Below, in pieces: positions 25,281 through 34,338 of a stretch of 64,000 nt of DNA. The stretch lies in contig NZ_CAAHFB010000006.1 in assembly GCF_900880625.1 (NCBI RefSeq), forward strand, positions 1 through 64,000, in the 5' to 3' direction. The number at the start of each line of letters is the position of its first letter. Within the stretch, counting starts at the first letter, position 1. The notes under the pieces are model-generated. The model was not told the DNA's origin. It made no database searches and saw only the letters and a list, made by a program, of their open reading frames with translations. The position numbers and the translations under genes were made by a program. This stretch comes from Halorhabdus rudnickae. Lineage in GTDB: Archaea; Halobacteriota; Halobacteria; Halobacteriales; Haloarculaceae.

Positions 25281-27890
25281 ATGACTACACGCGCTATCGA
25301 GCGGGTCGACCAGTGGGAGACTCGCTCGTTCGGCGGCGGCTATCGAGGCCTGCAGGAACTCGCAAGGCAGGACTTCTCCGGGGTCGTCCGTTCGCCGGCC
25401 GGGACGCTCTGTATGCTCAACGGCACTGTCGTCGGGATCATCGGTGGGGCTATCGAGGACTTCGAGGCCGCCGATGGGACGGCCTACGAGGCCCCCACGC
25501 CGGCGCTCCCGTTGTTGATCGTCATGCAGGACCGCGGCGACGAGGTCCGGGCGAAGTACTACACGGAGGAGACGCCGCTCTCGAAGGTCGATACGACGCT
25601 CTCCGACGGCGGCTTTACCGGCTACATCGAACTCTCGGAAAACGTTCTCAGCGGGGACTACTACGTCGTCTATCACGGCGGGCGCTCGATGGGCGTCGCC
25701 TTCGTCGGCAACAGCGGGCAGTTGTTGAGTGAGGACGAGGCCTTCCAGCGGGCCGACGGCGAGGTCGGGATCTACAAGGTCCGGGCCGTCGATGTCGATC
25801 CGATCGAGATTCCTGCGTCCGGAAGCTCGACCGCGGCGTCGGACGACGTGGACCAGGACGCCACGACGGTCGCTGGGGGAGCGCCCGGATCCACCGAGGA
25901 TTCGGCCGGCGACGAACCCGCCGAGAACGAGTCCGACGAACGGGCGACGCCCCCCGAGGAGCCAACCGAAGGGACAATGTCGGGTGACGAAGAACCGGGC
26001 ACGGGAGAGCCGAGTACTGGAAAGCCGGGTACGGGAGAACCAAGTGCCGAAGAACCGAGTGCCGGGAAATCGGGAACCGGAGAACCGAATCCAGAAGAGA
26101 CGGACACGGCTGAGGCGACCGCGTCCGACGAAGCCGAGAGTACGGCCAGTGAGACGGAAACCGCTGGAACAGTCGACGACGCCGAGACAAGCCCGGAGAC
26201 AACGACAGAGGCAGAGACAACAGACGACGGGCCGAGGGAGGCTGCCGAGCGGACGACCACGCCGGCCAGCGGCGGATCGAGTGAGCAAGGAGCCACAACC
26301 CAAGAACGCGAAACGAACGACACAGCCCAGCGGGATCGGTCGGCCACTGCCGAGACGACGACCACCGGACAGGAGACCGAGTCCGCGGCGAGGACGACCG
26401 AGCACGAGCGACGACCGACGGCAGACACTACCGCCGAAACCGAGGAACAAACACGTGAGAAGACCCAGTCTGGAACGCCATCCACCGGGAAAGAGCAAGT
26501 CGAATCTGCGCGTTCGGAGCGAGAAACGGCGAGAAGCCGTTCCCGGGAGCCTTCAGGGAGTGATCGGTCAACAGGAGGGAGTTCGGCACACGATTCCTCG
26601 GCAGGCAGTGCGGATGATCTCGAAACCCGGACGATCCCCTCGCTCGACCCGGACCGGACGAGGAGCGAGACCACGGACGACGCCACGACGGAGTCGACGA
26701 TGGGCGAAACCCATCCGACGGCCCGTCCGAAACCGGAACCGAGTGACGAAACGGAGCCCCACAGCGCCGTCGCCGACACGTCGGCCGAGACAGCTCAAGA
26801 GGAGACAACGTCCGAAACGACGGCCGAGACGCCGACAGAATCCGAGGAGACGGAGAGAGACGCATCGACCGAGACGGTCGATGACGAGAGCGCCAACGCC
26901 GGAACCGACGACCGCGTTCGGGATGTAGAGGAGACGATCGCCGAACGAGAGGGACGGATCGAGGAACTCGAGGCACAACTCGAAAGTGCCCGTGAGGAGC
27001 GCGATGAGATCGCCAACGAACGGGACGAACTCCTGGACGAGTGCGACAAACTGCAGACGGAACTCGAGCAGGCACGCGAGGAGTTGGCCGACCTCAGAGA
27101 GCAACGCGACTCCCTACAGACCCGGCTCGAAGAAGTCGATGCGCCGGATACCACAGCCGAAACGCGACTCAGCCGGGCGGAAGCGATGGATGGGACGGAT
27201 CTGTTCGTTCGATACGACTCGAAAGGAGAGCCGACACTGAAGACGGTCCACGACAGCGGAGCGAGCCGCTCGGACATCAACGAGAACCTCAACGTCGAGT
27301 ACCACACCCAGTTCGAAACCGACGGCGCGGTCGTCGCCGATCAGCCCTTCGATGCGTTCCTTCGAGAGACGATCGAGTTCCGATTCGTGTCCTGGCTCCT
27401 TCGCCAGTTGGCCTTCGATATCCGTGACACCGGTCACCAGAACGGCCTGTCGGATCTCTACGACGCTTTGCCGCTGGTCGACCGAGCGGAACTCAACGGG
27501 GAGGCCAGCGTCGAATACACCGAGGACGGCCAGACGAAGCGATCACACGAAACCTTCGACGTCGTATTGCGCGACCGCATGGGCAATCCGCTGGTCGTCG
27601 CGAACTTCAACGACACTCGCGAGGCGGCCACCGAAGACGACATGCGTTCGCTCGTCACGACGGCCACCCGAGTCAGCGAATCCAACGAATCGCTGGCCGG
27701 GGCGATGTACGTCACCGCGAGCTTCTTTGAACCGGAAGCACTGAAAACTGCGGCCGAGTCGACCGGCGGGGGCCTGCTCAGTCGAGACAAGCGCGAGAGC
27801 TTCGTGAAGGTCTCCCGCAAACAGGGGTATCACCTATGTCTCGTCGAGGCGCGGGACGAACAATTCCACATGCCTGTCCCGGAACTGTAG
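25281..27890 (+). CDS. Large three-part haloarchaeal protein (DUF7527-like)
   Basis: 869 residues. Residues 1-185 are beta-rich with two related units (FSGVVRSPAGTLCMLNGTVVGI and FTGYIELSENVLSGDYYVVYH) that resemble DUF4388/PATAN-type modules. Residues ~186-550 are a Glu/Thr/Ser-rich linker with a five-residue tandem repeat. Residues ~551-628 form a coiled coil (EEREGRIEEL-type heptads). The C-terminal ~240 residues include FDVVLRDRMGNPLVVANFND, then a helix, then AGAMYVTASFFEPEAL, an order like a PD-(D/E)xK nuclease fold but with Asn instead of Glu and Lys. I recall DUF7527 for this family; function unknown. No membrane segment. Confidence 0.85.
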   Translation: MTTRAIERVDQWETRSFGGGYRGLQELARQDFSGVVRSPAGTLCMLNGTVVGIIGGAIEDFEAADGTAYEAPTPALPLLIVMQDRGDEVRAKYYTEETPLSKVDTTLSDGGFTGYIELSENVLSGDYYVVYHGGRSMGVAFVGNSGQLLSEDEAFQRADGEVGIYKVRAVDVDPIEIPASGSSTAASDDVDQDATTVAGGAPGSTEDSAGDEPAENESDERATPPEEPTEGTMSGDEEPGTGEPSTGKPGTGEPSAEEPSAGKSGTGEPNPEETDTAEATASDEAESTASETETAGTVDDAETSPETTTEAETTDDGPREAAERTTTPASGGSSEQGATTQERETNDTAQRDRSATAETTTTGQETESAARTTEHERRPTADTTAETEEQTREKTQSGTPSTGKEQVESARSERETARSRSREPSGSDRSTGGSSAHDSSAGSADDLETRTIPSLDPDRTRSETTDDATTESTMGETHPTARPKPEPSDETEPHSAVADTSAETAQEETTSETTAETPTESEETERDASTETVDDESANAGTDDRVRDVEETIAEREGRIEELEAQLESAREERDEIANERDELLDECDKLQTELEQAREELADLREQRDSLQTRLEEVDAPDTTAETRLSRAEAMDGTDLFVRYDSKGEPTLKTVHDSGASRSDINENLNVEYHTQFETDGAVVADQPFDAFLRETIEFRFVSWLLRQLAFDIRDTGHQNGLSDLYDALPLVDRAELNGEASVEYTEDGQTKRSHETFDVVLRDRMGNPLVVANFNDTREAATEDDMRSLVTTATRVSESNESLAGAMYVTASFFEPEALKTAAESTGGGLLSRDKRESFVKVSRKQGYHLCLVEARDEQFHMPVPEL
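25989..26108 (+). repeat. Eight imperfect 15-base tandem units (five-residue repeat)
   Basis: Within the linker of the large protein the translation reads EEPGT GEPST GKPGT GEPSA EEPSA GKSGT GEPNP EETDT, eight five-codon units. Sequence differences between units are mostly synonymous or single-residue, so it grew by slippage or unequal exchange and then drifted. Unit number is likely to differ between strains (inference). Confidence 0.85.
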
Positions 27891-27912
27891 GCGACCGCAA
27901 AAGCAATCGCGC

Positions 27913-28218
27913 TCAGTTCTCGACTTCCGCCGCGTCGTCGATCTTCATCCCTTCGAGTTTCTCGATCGTGTGATCGACCTTCTCGTCGAGATCGGCGACG
28001 AACTCGTCTGTCTCCTCGGTTGTAATCGCACCCTGGCTTGAAGGCTCTATCAGGTTCTCTTCTTCCAGTACCCGCAGAGAGTATCGAACCTTGTGATGGG
28101 GGTACCCCGTCTCGTTCGACATCTTTACGATCCCGATCGGTTCGTTCTCGATGACCATCCGCAGAACCTGCAGATGTCGCTCCAGCATGTCCACCTCTTT
28201 CTCTAGCCTATCTATCAT
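27913..28218 (-). CDS. Small winged-helix transcription regulator
   Basis: 101 residues. An N-terminal helix (MIDRLEKEVDMLERHLQVLR) is followed by a winged-helix segment (NEPIGIVKMSNETGYPHHKVRYSLRVLEEENLIEPSSQGAITTE) and a C-terminal helix that may dimerise. The ATG at 28218 has CCTTTAAAAC (minus strand; 28244-28253) 30 bases upstream. The longer in-frame start at 28542 runs through purA and is rejected. Between box and start lie the palindromes cacgtg (28221-28226) and gttaac overlapping it, possible operator sequence. Confidence 0.85.
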   Translation of the reverse strand: MIDRLEKEVDMLERHLQVLRMVIENEPIGIVKMSNETGYPHHKVRYSLRVLEEENLIEPSSQGAITTEETDEFVADLDEKVDHTIEKLEGMKIDDAAEVEN

Positions 28219-28410
28219 GGCACGTGTTAACTTGTGTTCGGAGGTTTTAAAGGTTGTTGTCCATCCGCGAAAATTAGCTGTTGAACCTACATTGACTGAC
28301 GATATAACGCTTGTGATACAGTAACAACCAGAGATCCGATCCTCGGCACAGTGACGATCGAGACGCTGGGACCGTAATCTGTATACCGAGGTGGAAAAAA
28401 CGGGCGAGTG

Positions 28411-29790
28411 ATGACCGTTACGATCGTAGGGTCCCAACTCGGCGACGAAGGGAAAGGCCGGGTCGTCGACCTCTACAGCGACGAGGCCGACGTCGTCGTC
28501 CGGTATCAGGGCGGCGACAACGCCGGGCACACGGTGTGCCACAGCGGGGAGGAGTACAAACTTTCGCTGGTGCCCAGTGGCGCGATCCGGGGCAAAGTCG
28601 GCGTCCTCGGAAACGGCTGTGTGATCAACCCGCGGACGCTATTCGACGAACTCGAAATGCTCCGGGAACGGGGACTCGAACCCGACGTGCGGGTTGCCGA
28701 ACGCGCACACGTGATCATGCCGTTTCATCGCGTGCTCGACGGCATCGAGGAAGACGTCAAGAGCGAAGACGACCAGGAGGTCGGCACCACGGGCCGCGGG
28801 ATCGGTCCGACTTACGAGGACAAGGCCGGCCGTCGCGGAGTCCGGATTGGCGACCTGCTGGACCCCGAGGTCCTGCGCGAACGACTCGAATACGTCGTCC
28901 CGCAAAAACGGGCCATCGCGGACGACGTCTACGACCTCGACCCAGACGATCTCGAGGCGTATCCAAACGCCTTCGACATCGATGCCCTCTTCGAGGAGTT
29001 CCGCGAGTACGGCCGCCGGATCGAACGCGAGGACATGGCCGTCAACGCCGGTGCGTTCCTGAGTGACGCCCGCGAGGCCGGCAAGCGTCTCATGCTCGAA
29101 GGGGCCCAGGGGACCATCATCGACATCGATCACGGAAACTATCCCTACGTCACCTCCTCGAACCCGACCGCGGGCGGGGCGACGGTCGGCACCGGGCTCT
29201 CGCCTGGCGTCATCGGCGACGGTGAAGTGATCGGCATCGTCAAGGCCTACCTCACGCGGGTCGGTAGCGGGCCACTCCCGACGGAACTGGCCGGCGTCGA
29301 GGGTGACACACCCGGGTACGACGGTGACAGCGATCCCGCCGAAGAGGAACTCGCGACGTACATCCGCGAGGCCGGCGACGAGTACGGTACCGTCACCGGC
29401 CGACCGCGCCGGGTCGGCTGGCTCGATCTGCCGATGCTCCGGCATTCGACCCGTGCCAGTGGCTTTACCGGCCTCGCAGTCAACCACGTCGACACGCTCG
29501 CGGGACTGGACGAACTCAAGGTCGCCGACGCATACGAACTCGACGGCGAGCAACTGGAAACGATGCCCGCGACCACCGAACAGTGGGCCGATTGCGAGCC
29601 CGTCTACCGCACGTTCGACGGGTGGGACGACCAGGACTGGGACGTGATCGCCGAGGATGGGTACGAGGCCCTCCCGGAGAACGCTCGCACGTACCTAGAG
29701 TACGTCAGCGACGAACTCGATGTCCCGATCTACGCGATCGGTGTCGGCCCGTCGCGTGAAGACACGATCGTCCGCGAACGGCCGTACTGA
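28411..29790 (+). CDS. purA: Adenylosuccinate synthase
   Basis: 459 residues. It makes adenylosuccinate from IMP, aspartate and GTP in AMP synthesis. The N-terminal P-loop/catalytic segment GSQLGDEGKGRVVDLYSDEAD and the catalytic His region YQGGDNAGHTV are intact, as are TTGRGIGPTYEDKAGRRGVR and EGAQGTIIDIDHGNYPYVTSS. A TATA-like ctgtataccg is centred 28 bases before the ATG (leaderless). A GTG directly before the ATG is not needed. It stands alone, not in a purine operon. Confidence 0.96.
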   Translation: MTVTIVGSQLGDEGKGRVVDLYSDEADVVVRYQGGDNAGHTVCHSGEEYKLSLVPSGAIRGKVGVLGNGCVINPRTLFDELEMLRERGLEPDVRVAERAHVIMPFHRVLDGIEEDVKSEDDQEVGTTGRGIGPTYEDKAGRRGVRIGDLLDPEVLRERLEYVVPQKRAIADDVYDLDPDDLEAYPNAFDIDALFEEFREYGRRIEREDMAVNAGAFLSDAREAGKRLMLEGAQGTIIDIDHGNYPYVTSSNPTAGGATVGTGLSPGVIGDGEVIGIVKAYLTRVGSGPLPTELAGVEGDTPGYDGDSDPAEEELATYIREAGDEYGTVTGRPRRVGWLDLPMLRHSTRASGFTGLAVNHVDTLAGLDELKVADAYELDGEQLETMPATTEQWADCEPVYRTFDGWDDQDWDVIAEDGYEALPENARTYLEYVSDELDVPIYAIGVGPSREDTIVRERPY

Positions 29791-29828
29791 TCGCCTCAAT
29801 CAGAGCCTTCTCGCTGTCCGGCCCGACG

Positions 29829-30062
29829 TCACGCTTGTGCCATCGTCTTGAAGAGGCCGTCCTGGATTTCCAGCACGGGCACGTCGAAGCGATCACCGAA
29901 GGCGGCGACACGGTTGGCGTGACGGTCAGTTGCGGCGACCAACTGGCAGTCGTCGCGGCGCTCGTAGGCCTCGGCGTGACGGTATGCCATCGCGAAGCTC
30001 TCGACGCTGGGATCGGATGGATTAGGGCCGGTGCCGACGACGGCGACATCGTACGGACTCAT
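29829..30062 (-). pseudogene. N-terminal remnant of a Gfo/Idh/MocA-type oxidoreductase
   Basis: 77 residues starting MSPYDVAVVGTGPNPSDPSVES, with the Rossmann G-x-G and the segment AMAYRHAEAYERRDDCQLVAATDRHANRVAAFGDRF, the NAD(P)-binding half-motif of Gfo/Idh/MocA dehydrogenases. These normally exceed 330 residues; here the similarity ends at DVPVLEI and a stop follows. A TATA-like CATTATGCC (minus strand) remains about 27 bases upstream. Decay after a deletion is the simplest reading. Confidence 0.65.
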
Positions 30063-30178
30063 AGATACTCCCGGAGAGGTGCCTGGCATAATGAGCTACC
30101 GGTCAGCCCGGTCGCGAGAGACAGACACGACTGAGAGCGAGCGGCACGCTTTTGGCGCGCGGGAGACAGGCTTGGTGT

Positions 30179-30373
30179 ATGCAGGAGGATCTGATGGACA
30201 TCATCTGCTGTCCGCTGGACAAACAAGACCTCGAACTCGACGTCGGGGAACGCGAGGACGGCGAGATCGTCGCCGGGACGCTCACGTGTACCGACTGTGG
30301 CGAAACCTACCCGATCGAGGACGGCATCCCGAATCTCCTCCCGCCGGACATGCGCGAGGACGCCCCGGCCTGA
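30179..30373 (+). CDS. Trm112-like zinc-binding methyltransferase activator
   Basis: 64 residues of the Trm112/YbaR family. Cys10, Cys11, Cys37 and Cys40 (IICCPLDK and LTCTDCGETYP) fit the zinc site. The C-terminus reads YPIEDGIPNLLPPDMRED, a hallmark of the family. In archaea Trm112 is a hub subunit that stabilises several RNA and protein methyltransferases. The ATG at 30179 gives the canonical N-terminus; an in-frame start 27 bases earlier is not supported. Confidence 0.9.
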   Translation: MQEDLMDIICCPLDKQDLELDVGEREDGEIVAGTLTCTDCGETYPIEDGIPNLLPPDMREDAPA

Positions 30374-30375
30374 AG

Positions 30376-30385
30376 CTTTTTTAAC
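30376..30385 (+). promoter_or_regulatory. TATA-like box / T-run between Trm112 and the next gene
   Basis: cttttttaac is centred 27 bases before the GTG start at 30407, the leaderless spacing. The same T-run starts four bases after the trm112 stop codon and could end that transcript, so one element may serve both purposes. Confidence 0.55.
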
Positions 30386-30406
30386 ATTCCGCGCGGACAC
30401 TCCAGT

Positions 30407-30964
30407 GTGCACAGTCCGCTCCCCATTCACGTCAACCGTGAGGAACTGCATGATCTGGCGGTTCCCGAGTCCTACGAGACGAGGGGGAGCTTCGAGATCC
30501 GGCTGATAAACCACGGCGAGTCCTCACACGTCCACCTCCACCTCGACGATCCGCTGTCCTCGGTCGCCGCGATCGAGGCGACCAACCACTACGTCGACGG
30601 CGAGAGCGAACGCCGCGTGACCGTCGAGGTCCGAAACGGCGCGTCGATCCGCGGAAAACTCAAGGTCGCCGTCGGGTACGGGGCGACGACACGGTACGTC
30701 GACGTGGATATCAGCAAGCCGGTTGAGGCGGCCCAGTCAGTCGAGGTCGACGAGTCGCTATCCAAGCCCCAGCCGAAAGAACCGGAAGAACCCGGTGGGC
30801 CCTTCCAGGGGAGTCCGGTACTGCCAGTACTGTCACTCGCAGCGCTGGCGCTGTTGCTCGCTGTCGGCGCAGCCCTCGTATTCCGACAGTTCGTCGTCGC
30901 GCTCGGGGCCTCGGTCGTGTTTCTCGGCGTTACCTTCGCGCTGTATGCCCTCGTCGGCGATTGA
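30407..30964 (+). CDS. Membrane-anchored protein with beta-rich domain, unknown function
   Basis: 185 residues. The first ~110 look like an all-beta domain (SFEIRLINHGESSHVHLHLDD; TVEVRNGASIRGKLKVAVGYG) similar in pattern to an Ig/CARDB-type fold. A Pro/Glu linker and two C-terminal helices (VLPVLSLAALALLLAVGAAL and VVALGASVVFLGVTFALYAL) follow. The start is GTG with a TATA-like box 27 bases upstream, so a leaderless GTG start is likely. I associate it with a haloarchaeal DUF7524-type family; no function is known. Confidence 0.8.
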   Translation: MHSPLPIHVNREELHDLAVPESYETRGSFEIRLINHGESSHVHLHLDDPLSSVAAIEATNHYVDGESERRVTVEVRNGASIRGKLKVAVGYGATTRYVDVDISKPVEAAQSVEVDESLSKPQPKEPEEPGGPFQGSPVLPVLSLAALALLLAVGAALVFRQFVVALGASVVFLGVTFALYALVGD

Positions 30965-30987
30965 GGAAACCGAAGCGGCACACTCGA

Positions 30988-32067
30988 TCACGCGTCGTCG
31001 TCACGCTCGGTCGCCGGCAACGCCCCGTCTTCGAAACGTTTCGCGCGCAAGTACCGCGTCCGGTACCGGTTGGCTCCCTCTCCAAGTTCAGCCTCGCGGA
31101 TCTCGTCGACCCGCCCGTCGGCGACGGCATCGACTAACTCATCCAGTTGGGCCTTCTCGCTCGGCGTCAACTCGAACTCGTAGGTCCGGGACTGTTCGCG
31201 TTCCAGGTCGGTCCACTCCTTGGCCGCGGCGACGAACAGCGAACACGGCTCCCGGCAGGGGAACTCCCCGTCGCCGCGTGGGACGTCCAGCTCTGTTTCC
31301 CCGTCCTCGTCCCACTCGCGGCGCTTGAGACACTGTGAATCGGCACAGCAAGCCTCGGCGGCCCATTCGAGTGCCTCGACGGGCAATTCGGAGATTGATC
31401 GGTAGCGACCGGTCTGTCTGTCGGCTGCTTCCCGATAGTGGGTCACGTCGAGGCCCCCGTCCCGTTCCCGGTACCAGTTCTCGATCGTCGCCGGGTAGAA
31501 GGCCCCGACGACCGCAACGAGCGTCTCGGGTCCGAGAGCCGGGAACACCCAGCCCGTCGGTAGCGTCGGCGCGGTCCGCAGCGGTCGGTACCGGCCGCGA
31601 TCGTCGCGTCTGGCGATCTCCGCGGCAGCATCCGGATCGCCGTAGGTCTGGAGGTCCCCAATAGAGGCGTCCCGGTCGTCGACGTGTCGTACCTCGTATC
31701 GGCGCTGGCCCCGGTCGGCCAGCGTCGTGGTGATCCGCAGTTGCCCCCACGTCCGGGTAACCCCGTCTTCGAGGTCATCGTATCGAGCCGGGACGGCAGA
31801 CTGGTCGCCGTCCTCATGGGCCCGTTCGAGCCACCGAAGGAACGCGCGGTCGGCCGGTCGCTGGGGGGCGATCGCGTGCCAGAAGGCCCAGTTCGTGACG
31901 AAGGGAACGAACGAATCGGGGAGATCCGCGAGCGTTCCGTCGGCGACAGTCGTCGATCCGTCGACGGCGACCTGAAGGGTCTCCCCCTCCAGACGAGCGA
32001 TCAGCCCGTCGTACTCGACACCGTCCGGGGCCGCTTCGCGAAGCGCCTCTACCGGGTCGCGGTCCAT
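30988..32067 (-). CDS. DR2241-family iron-sulfur protein linked to CbiX
   Basis: 359 residues. A cysteine set near the C-terminal half (Cys240, Cys241, Cys246, Cys271, Cys275; ACCADSQC and FPCREPC) fits the 4Fe-4S binding domain described for DR2241-family proteins, which accompany CbiX-type chelatases. The ATG at 32067 has GTTTTAT (minus strand) 27 bases upstream. The CbiX gene is on the same strand 2.3 kb away, separated by two opposite-strand genes. It probably helps CbiX in siroheme or cobamide synthesis (inference). Confidence 0.8.
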   Translation of the reverse strand: MDRDPVEALREAAPDGVEYDGLIARLEGETLQVAVDGSTTVADGTLADLPDSFVPFVTNWAFWHAIAPQRPADRAFLRWLERAHEDGDQSAVPARYDDLEDGVTRTWGQLRITTTLADRGQRRYEVRHVDDRDASIGDLQTYGDPDAAAEIARRDDRGRYRPLRTAPTLPTGWVFPALGPETLVAVVGAFYPATIENWYRERDGGLDVTHYREAADRQTGRYRSISELPVEALEWAAEACCADSQCLKRREWDEDGETELDVPRGDGEFPCREPCSLFVAAAKEWTDLEREQSRTYEFELTPSEKAQLDELVDAVADGRVDEIREAELGEGANRYRTRYLRAKRFEDGALPATERDDDA

Positions 32068-32189
32068 ACGCGCTCGTCGGTCGCCGGCGGATAAAACGCT
32101 CCGCCACCGGCAGATCCCGTCGATTCGCACTCTCAGTGACAACATTGATACGCTCTGCCTGACCACGCGGCAAACGATGTGGTAATTGC

Positions 32190-33215
32190 ATGGAGTGGGA
32201 GACCGACAGGGGGCTGACGATCCGTATCGGCCTCGCGCTCGTGTTCGTGGCCGTCCTCCCCGTGGCATTCATCTACGCGTTCGTCTTTGCGATCAACGCG
32301 ATCGGCCTAGACCTCCTCGCCTGGGCAACTGCCCGCCCGTACAACGGCGAAGTCTACGTCGAGTCGTGGCTCGCGATCGGGGCGGTCGCCGTCGGGTTTG
32401 CCGCGCAGTTCCTCCTCGGTGATTCTATCGCGCTCCGGTCTGTGGACGCCGGACGCATCACCGCCGACGAGCGGCCGGATCTCGTGGCTCGCGTCGACCG
32501 GCTCGCACAGATCGCCGAGGTCGAGCGACCACGCGTCGCCGTCAGCCGTTCGGACGTCCCCAACGCCTTCACGATCGGAGTCCGTCCCTCGAAGGCAACG
32601 ATCGTGGTCACTGAGGGCGCACTCGACACACTCGAGGGCGACGAACTCGACGCCGTGCTCGCCCACGAACTCGCTCACGTCAAGAACCACGATGTGACCG
32701 TGATGTCACTGTCGTACGTCCTGCCGTCGCTGACCTACGTCGTCGCGATCGCCGCCTTCTTCGTGTTGCGCGGGATCTTTCACGTCCTCGGATCGTTCAG
32801 ACATACCGACGATGACGGCGCGAAAGGGCTGTTTATCGCCATCGTCGTGTTGGTCGTCAGTGCGATCGTGACGATGGCTATCTCGGCGTTGTTCTGGCTG
32901 GCGAGTTTCGCCCTCTTTCGGACACTCAGCCAGTACCGGGAGTACGCGGCCGACCGTGGTGCCGCAGCGATCACCGGTAAGCCGGCCGCCCTGGCCTCGG
33001 CACTGCGGACGGTCGACGACGAGATGAGTGACCGTCCGGATCGGGATCTCCGGCACGTCGACGGCGGCCTCGAAGCGCTGTACGTCGCGCCGATCGACGA
33101 CTACCAGTTCGGCGAGGAGCGCGAGTTGATCAGCAGCGACATCTTCCCCTCGACACATCCCTCAACCAACGAGCGTATCGAACGCCTGCAGGAACTCGCG
33201 GGTGAACGGGCGTGA
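32190..33215 (+). CDS. M48-family membrane metalloprotease (HtpX-like)
   Basis: 341 residues. Two N-terminal helices, a cytoplasmic zinc-protease domain with HELAHVKNHD (His159, Glu160, His163), two central helices and the third zinc ligand Glu251 in QYREYAADRGAA are in the order of HtpX. The C-terminal STHPSTNERIERLQ is also conserved in the family. It degrades misfolded membrane proteins. Its stop overlaps the start of the next lipoprotein gene by four bases, so the two are translated together. Confidence 0.92.
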   Translation: MEWETDRGLTIRIGLALVFVAVLPVAFIYAFVFAINAIGLDLLAWATARPYNGEVYVESWLAIGAVAVGFAAQFLLGDSIALRSVDAGRITADERPDLVARVDRLAQIAEVERPRVAVSRSDVPNAFTIGVRPSKATIVVTEGALDTLEGDELDAVLAHELAHVKNHDVTVMSLSYVLPSLTYVVAIAAFFVLRGIFHVLGSFRHTDDDGAKGLFIAIVVLVVSAIVTMAISALFWLASFALFRTLSQYREYAADRGAAAITGKPAALASALRTVDDEMSDRPDRDLRHVDGGLEALYVAPIDDYQFGEERELISSDIFPSTHPSTNERIERLQELAGERA

Positions 33216-34318
33216 CCTCTCGACGACGGTTTCTCGCCGCTCTCGGAACCACGGTGACCGGCATCGCTCTCCCGGGTTGTGGGTACTACCCCGGTGGTGG
33301 AGACATCCGCTGGCGCGAGGAGTCGATCGGCGGTCTCTCCTGGGCCGAAGACATGGGCGTCACCGGCGAGACGCTGTACACCGTCCGGAGTTCGGGCATG
33401 TCGTACGACATCGACACCGAGACATGGGTCGACGGCGCGGAGGTCGTCGCCTACGACACCGCCCATGGTCGCGAACGCTTCACCGAGCAGTTCGACCGAC
33501 CGGCGGGCGCGGTCGCGCTGGGTGACGGCGGCGCGGCCGTCGCACTCGTCGAGGCGGACACTCAGTCGACCCCGGTCGTCCGGTTCGGCCCCGACGGACA
33601 GATGTGGGAGACGACGGTCGACGGCGGGGTCGAAGCGCTGGCCGTCGCCGATGAGCGCGTCTACGCGGTGACCGCCGACGGCGCGCTGGCAGTCTGCGCC
33701 GACGGTTCCGAGCGGTGGCGGGTCGACCTGGAACCGGAACTCGGGAGCGACCGCGGGGGGTTCGGGCCGACGGTCGCCGCGAGCGCCGAGATGGTCGTCT
33801 GCTGGGTCGGCGGATCCGTCGTCTGCTTCGACCCCGACGGAACGCGGCGTTGGAACCGGTCGACCGTCAATGCCCGGCGGCTCTCGATCGTCGACGGGGA
33901 GGTCTTCGCACTGGCAGGACACGGGTTAACGACCCTCGAGGGCGACACCGGGGAGACGCGCTGGATATCGAGCGACCGCGTCGCCTCATTCGCCGTGACC
34001 ACCGACGCGATCTACTGTCGCATCTCTCTCGACGTCGTCGCGTTCGACCGGTCGGGGGCGCGTCAGTGGGCAACGAGCGACGATTCGGGCGCTGGTCGAA
34101 ACCGTGCGGAGAGAGACTCGACCGACTACTTAGATCGCGTCGCCGCCGACGACCGCGGCGTCTTCGTCGAGAGCGACTCGGGGCTGACTGCGCTGGCGAC
34201 CGACGACGGAAGCCACCGCTGGACGGTCGAATACGACGATATCAAGGCTGGTCCGTTCCTCGTCGACGACGGCGTCCTCGTCGTTTCGGAGCAGGGCGCG
34301 ACCTGCCACGTCCCCTGA
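33212..34318 (+). CDS. PQQ-like beta-propeller lipoprotein (Tat-exported)
   Basis: 368 residues with a GTG start inside the HtpX stop (GTGA). The twin-arginine signal SRRRFLAALGTTVTGIALPGC ends in a lipobox. Propeller blades follow with repeated segments such as AYDTAHGRERFTEQF, PDGQMWETTVDGG, LEGDTGETRWISSD and TDDGSHRWTVEYD. It is a second member of the same architecture as the gene at 7920-9203, and both are coupled by 4-base overlaps to a membrane protein gene. A role in envelope quality control with HtpX is plausible but inferred. Confidence 0.88.
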   Translation: MTSRRRFLAALGTTVTGIALPGCGYYPGGGDIRWREESIGGLSWAEDMGVTGETLYTVRSSGMSYDIDTETWVDGAEVVAYDTAHGRERFTEQFDRPAGAVALGDGGAAVALVEADTQSTPVVRFGPDGQMWETTVDGGVEALAVADERVYAVTADGALAVCADGSERWRVDLEPELGSDRGGFGPTVAASAEMVVCWVGGSVVCFDPDGTRRWNRSTVNARRLSIVDGEVFALAGHGLTTLEGDTGETRWISSDRVASFAVTTDAIYCRISLDVVAFDRSGARQWATSDDSGAGRNRAERDSTDYLDRVAADDRGVFVESDSGLTALATDDGSHRWTVEYDDIKAGPFLVDDGVLVVSEQGATCHVP

Positions 34319-34338
34319 GCGGTATGGACGAGCCAGGG

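Noticed and set aside
25989-26108. Tandem repeats as a CRISPR array
   Set aside because: Units are 15 bases, contiguous, in frame within a coding region and without spacers.
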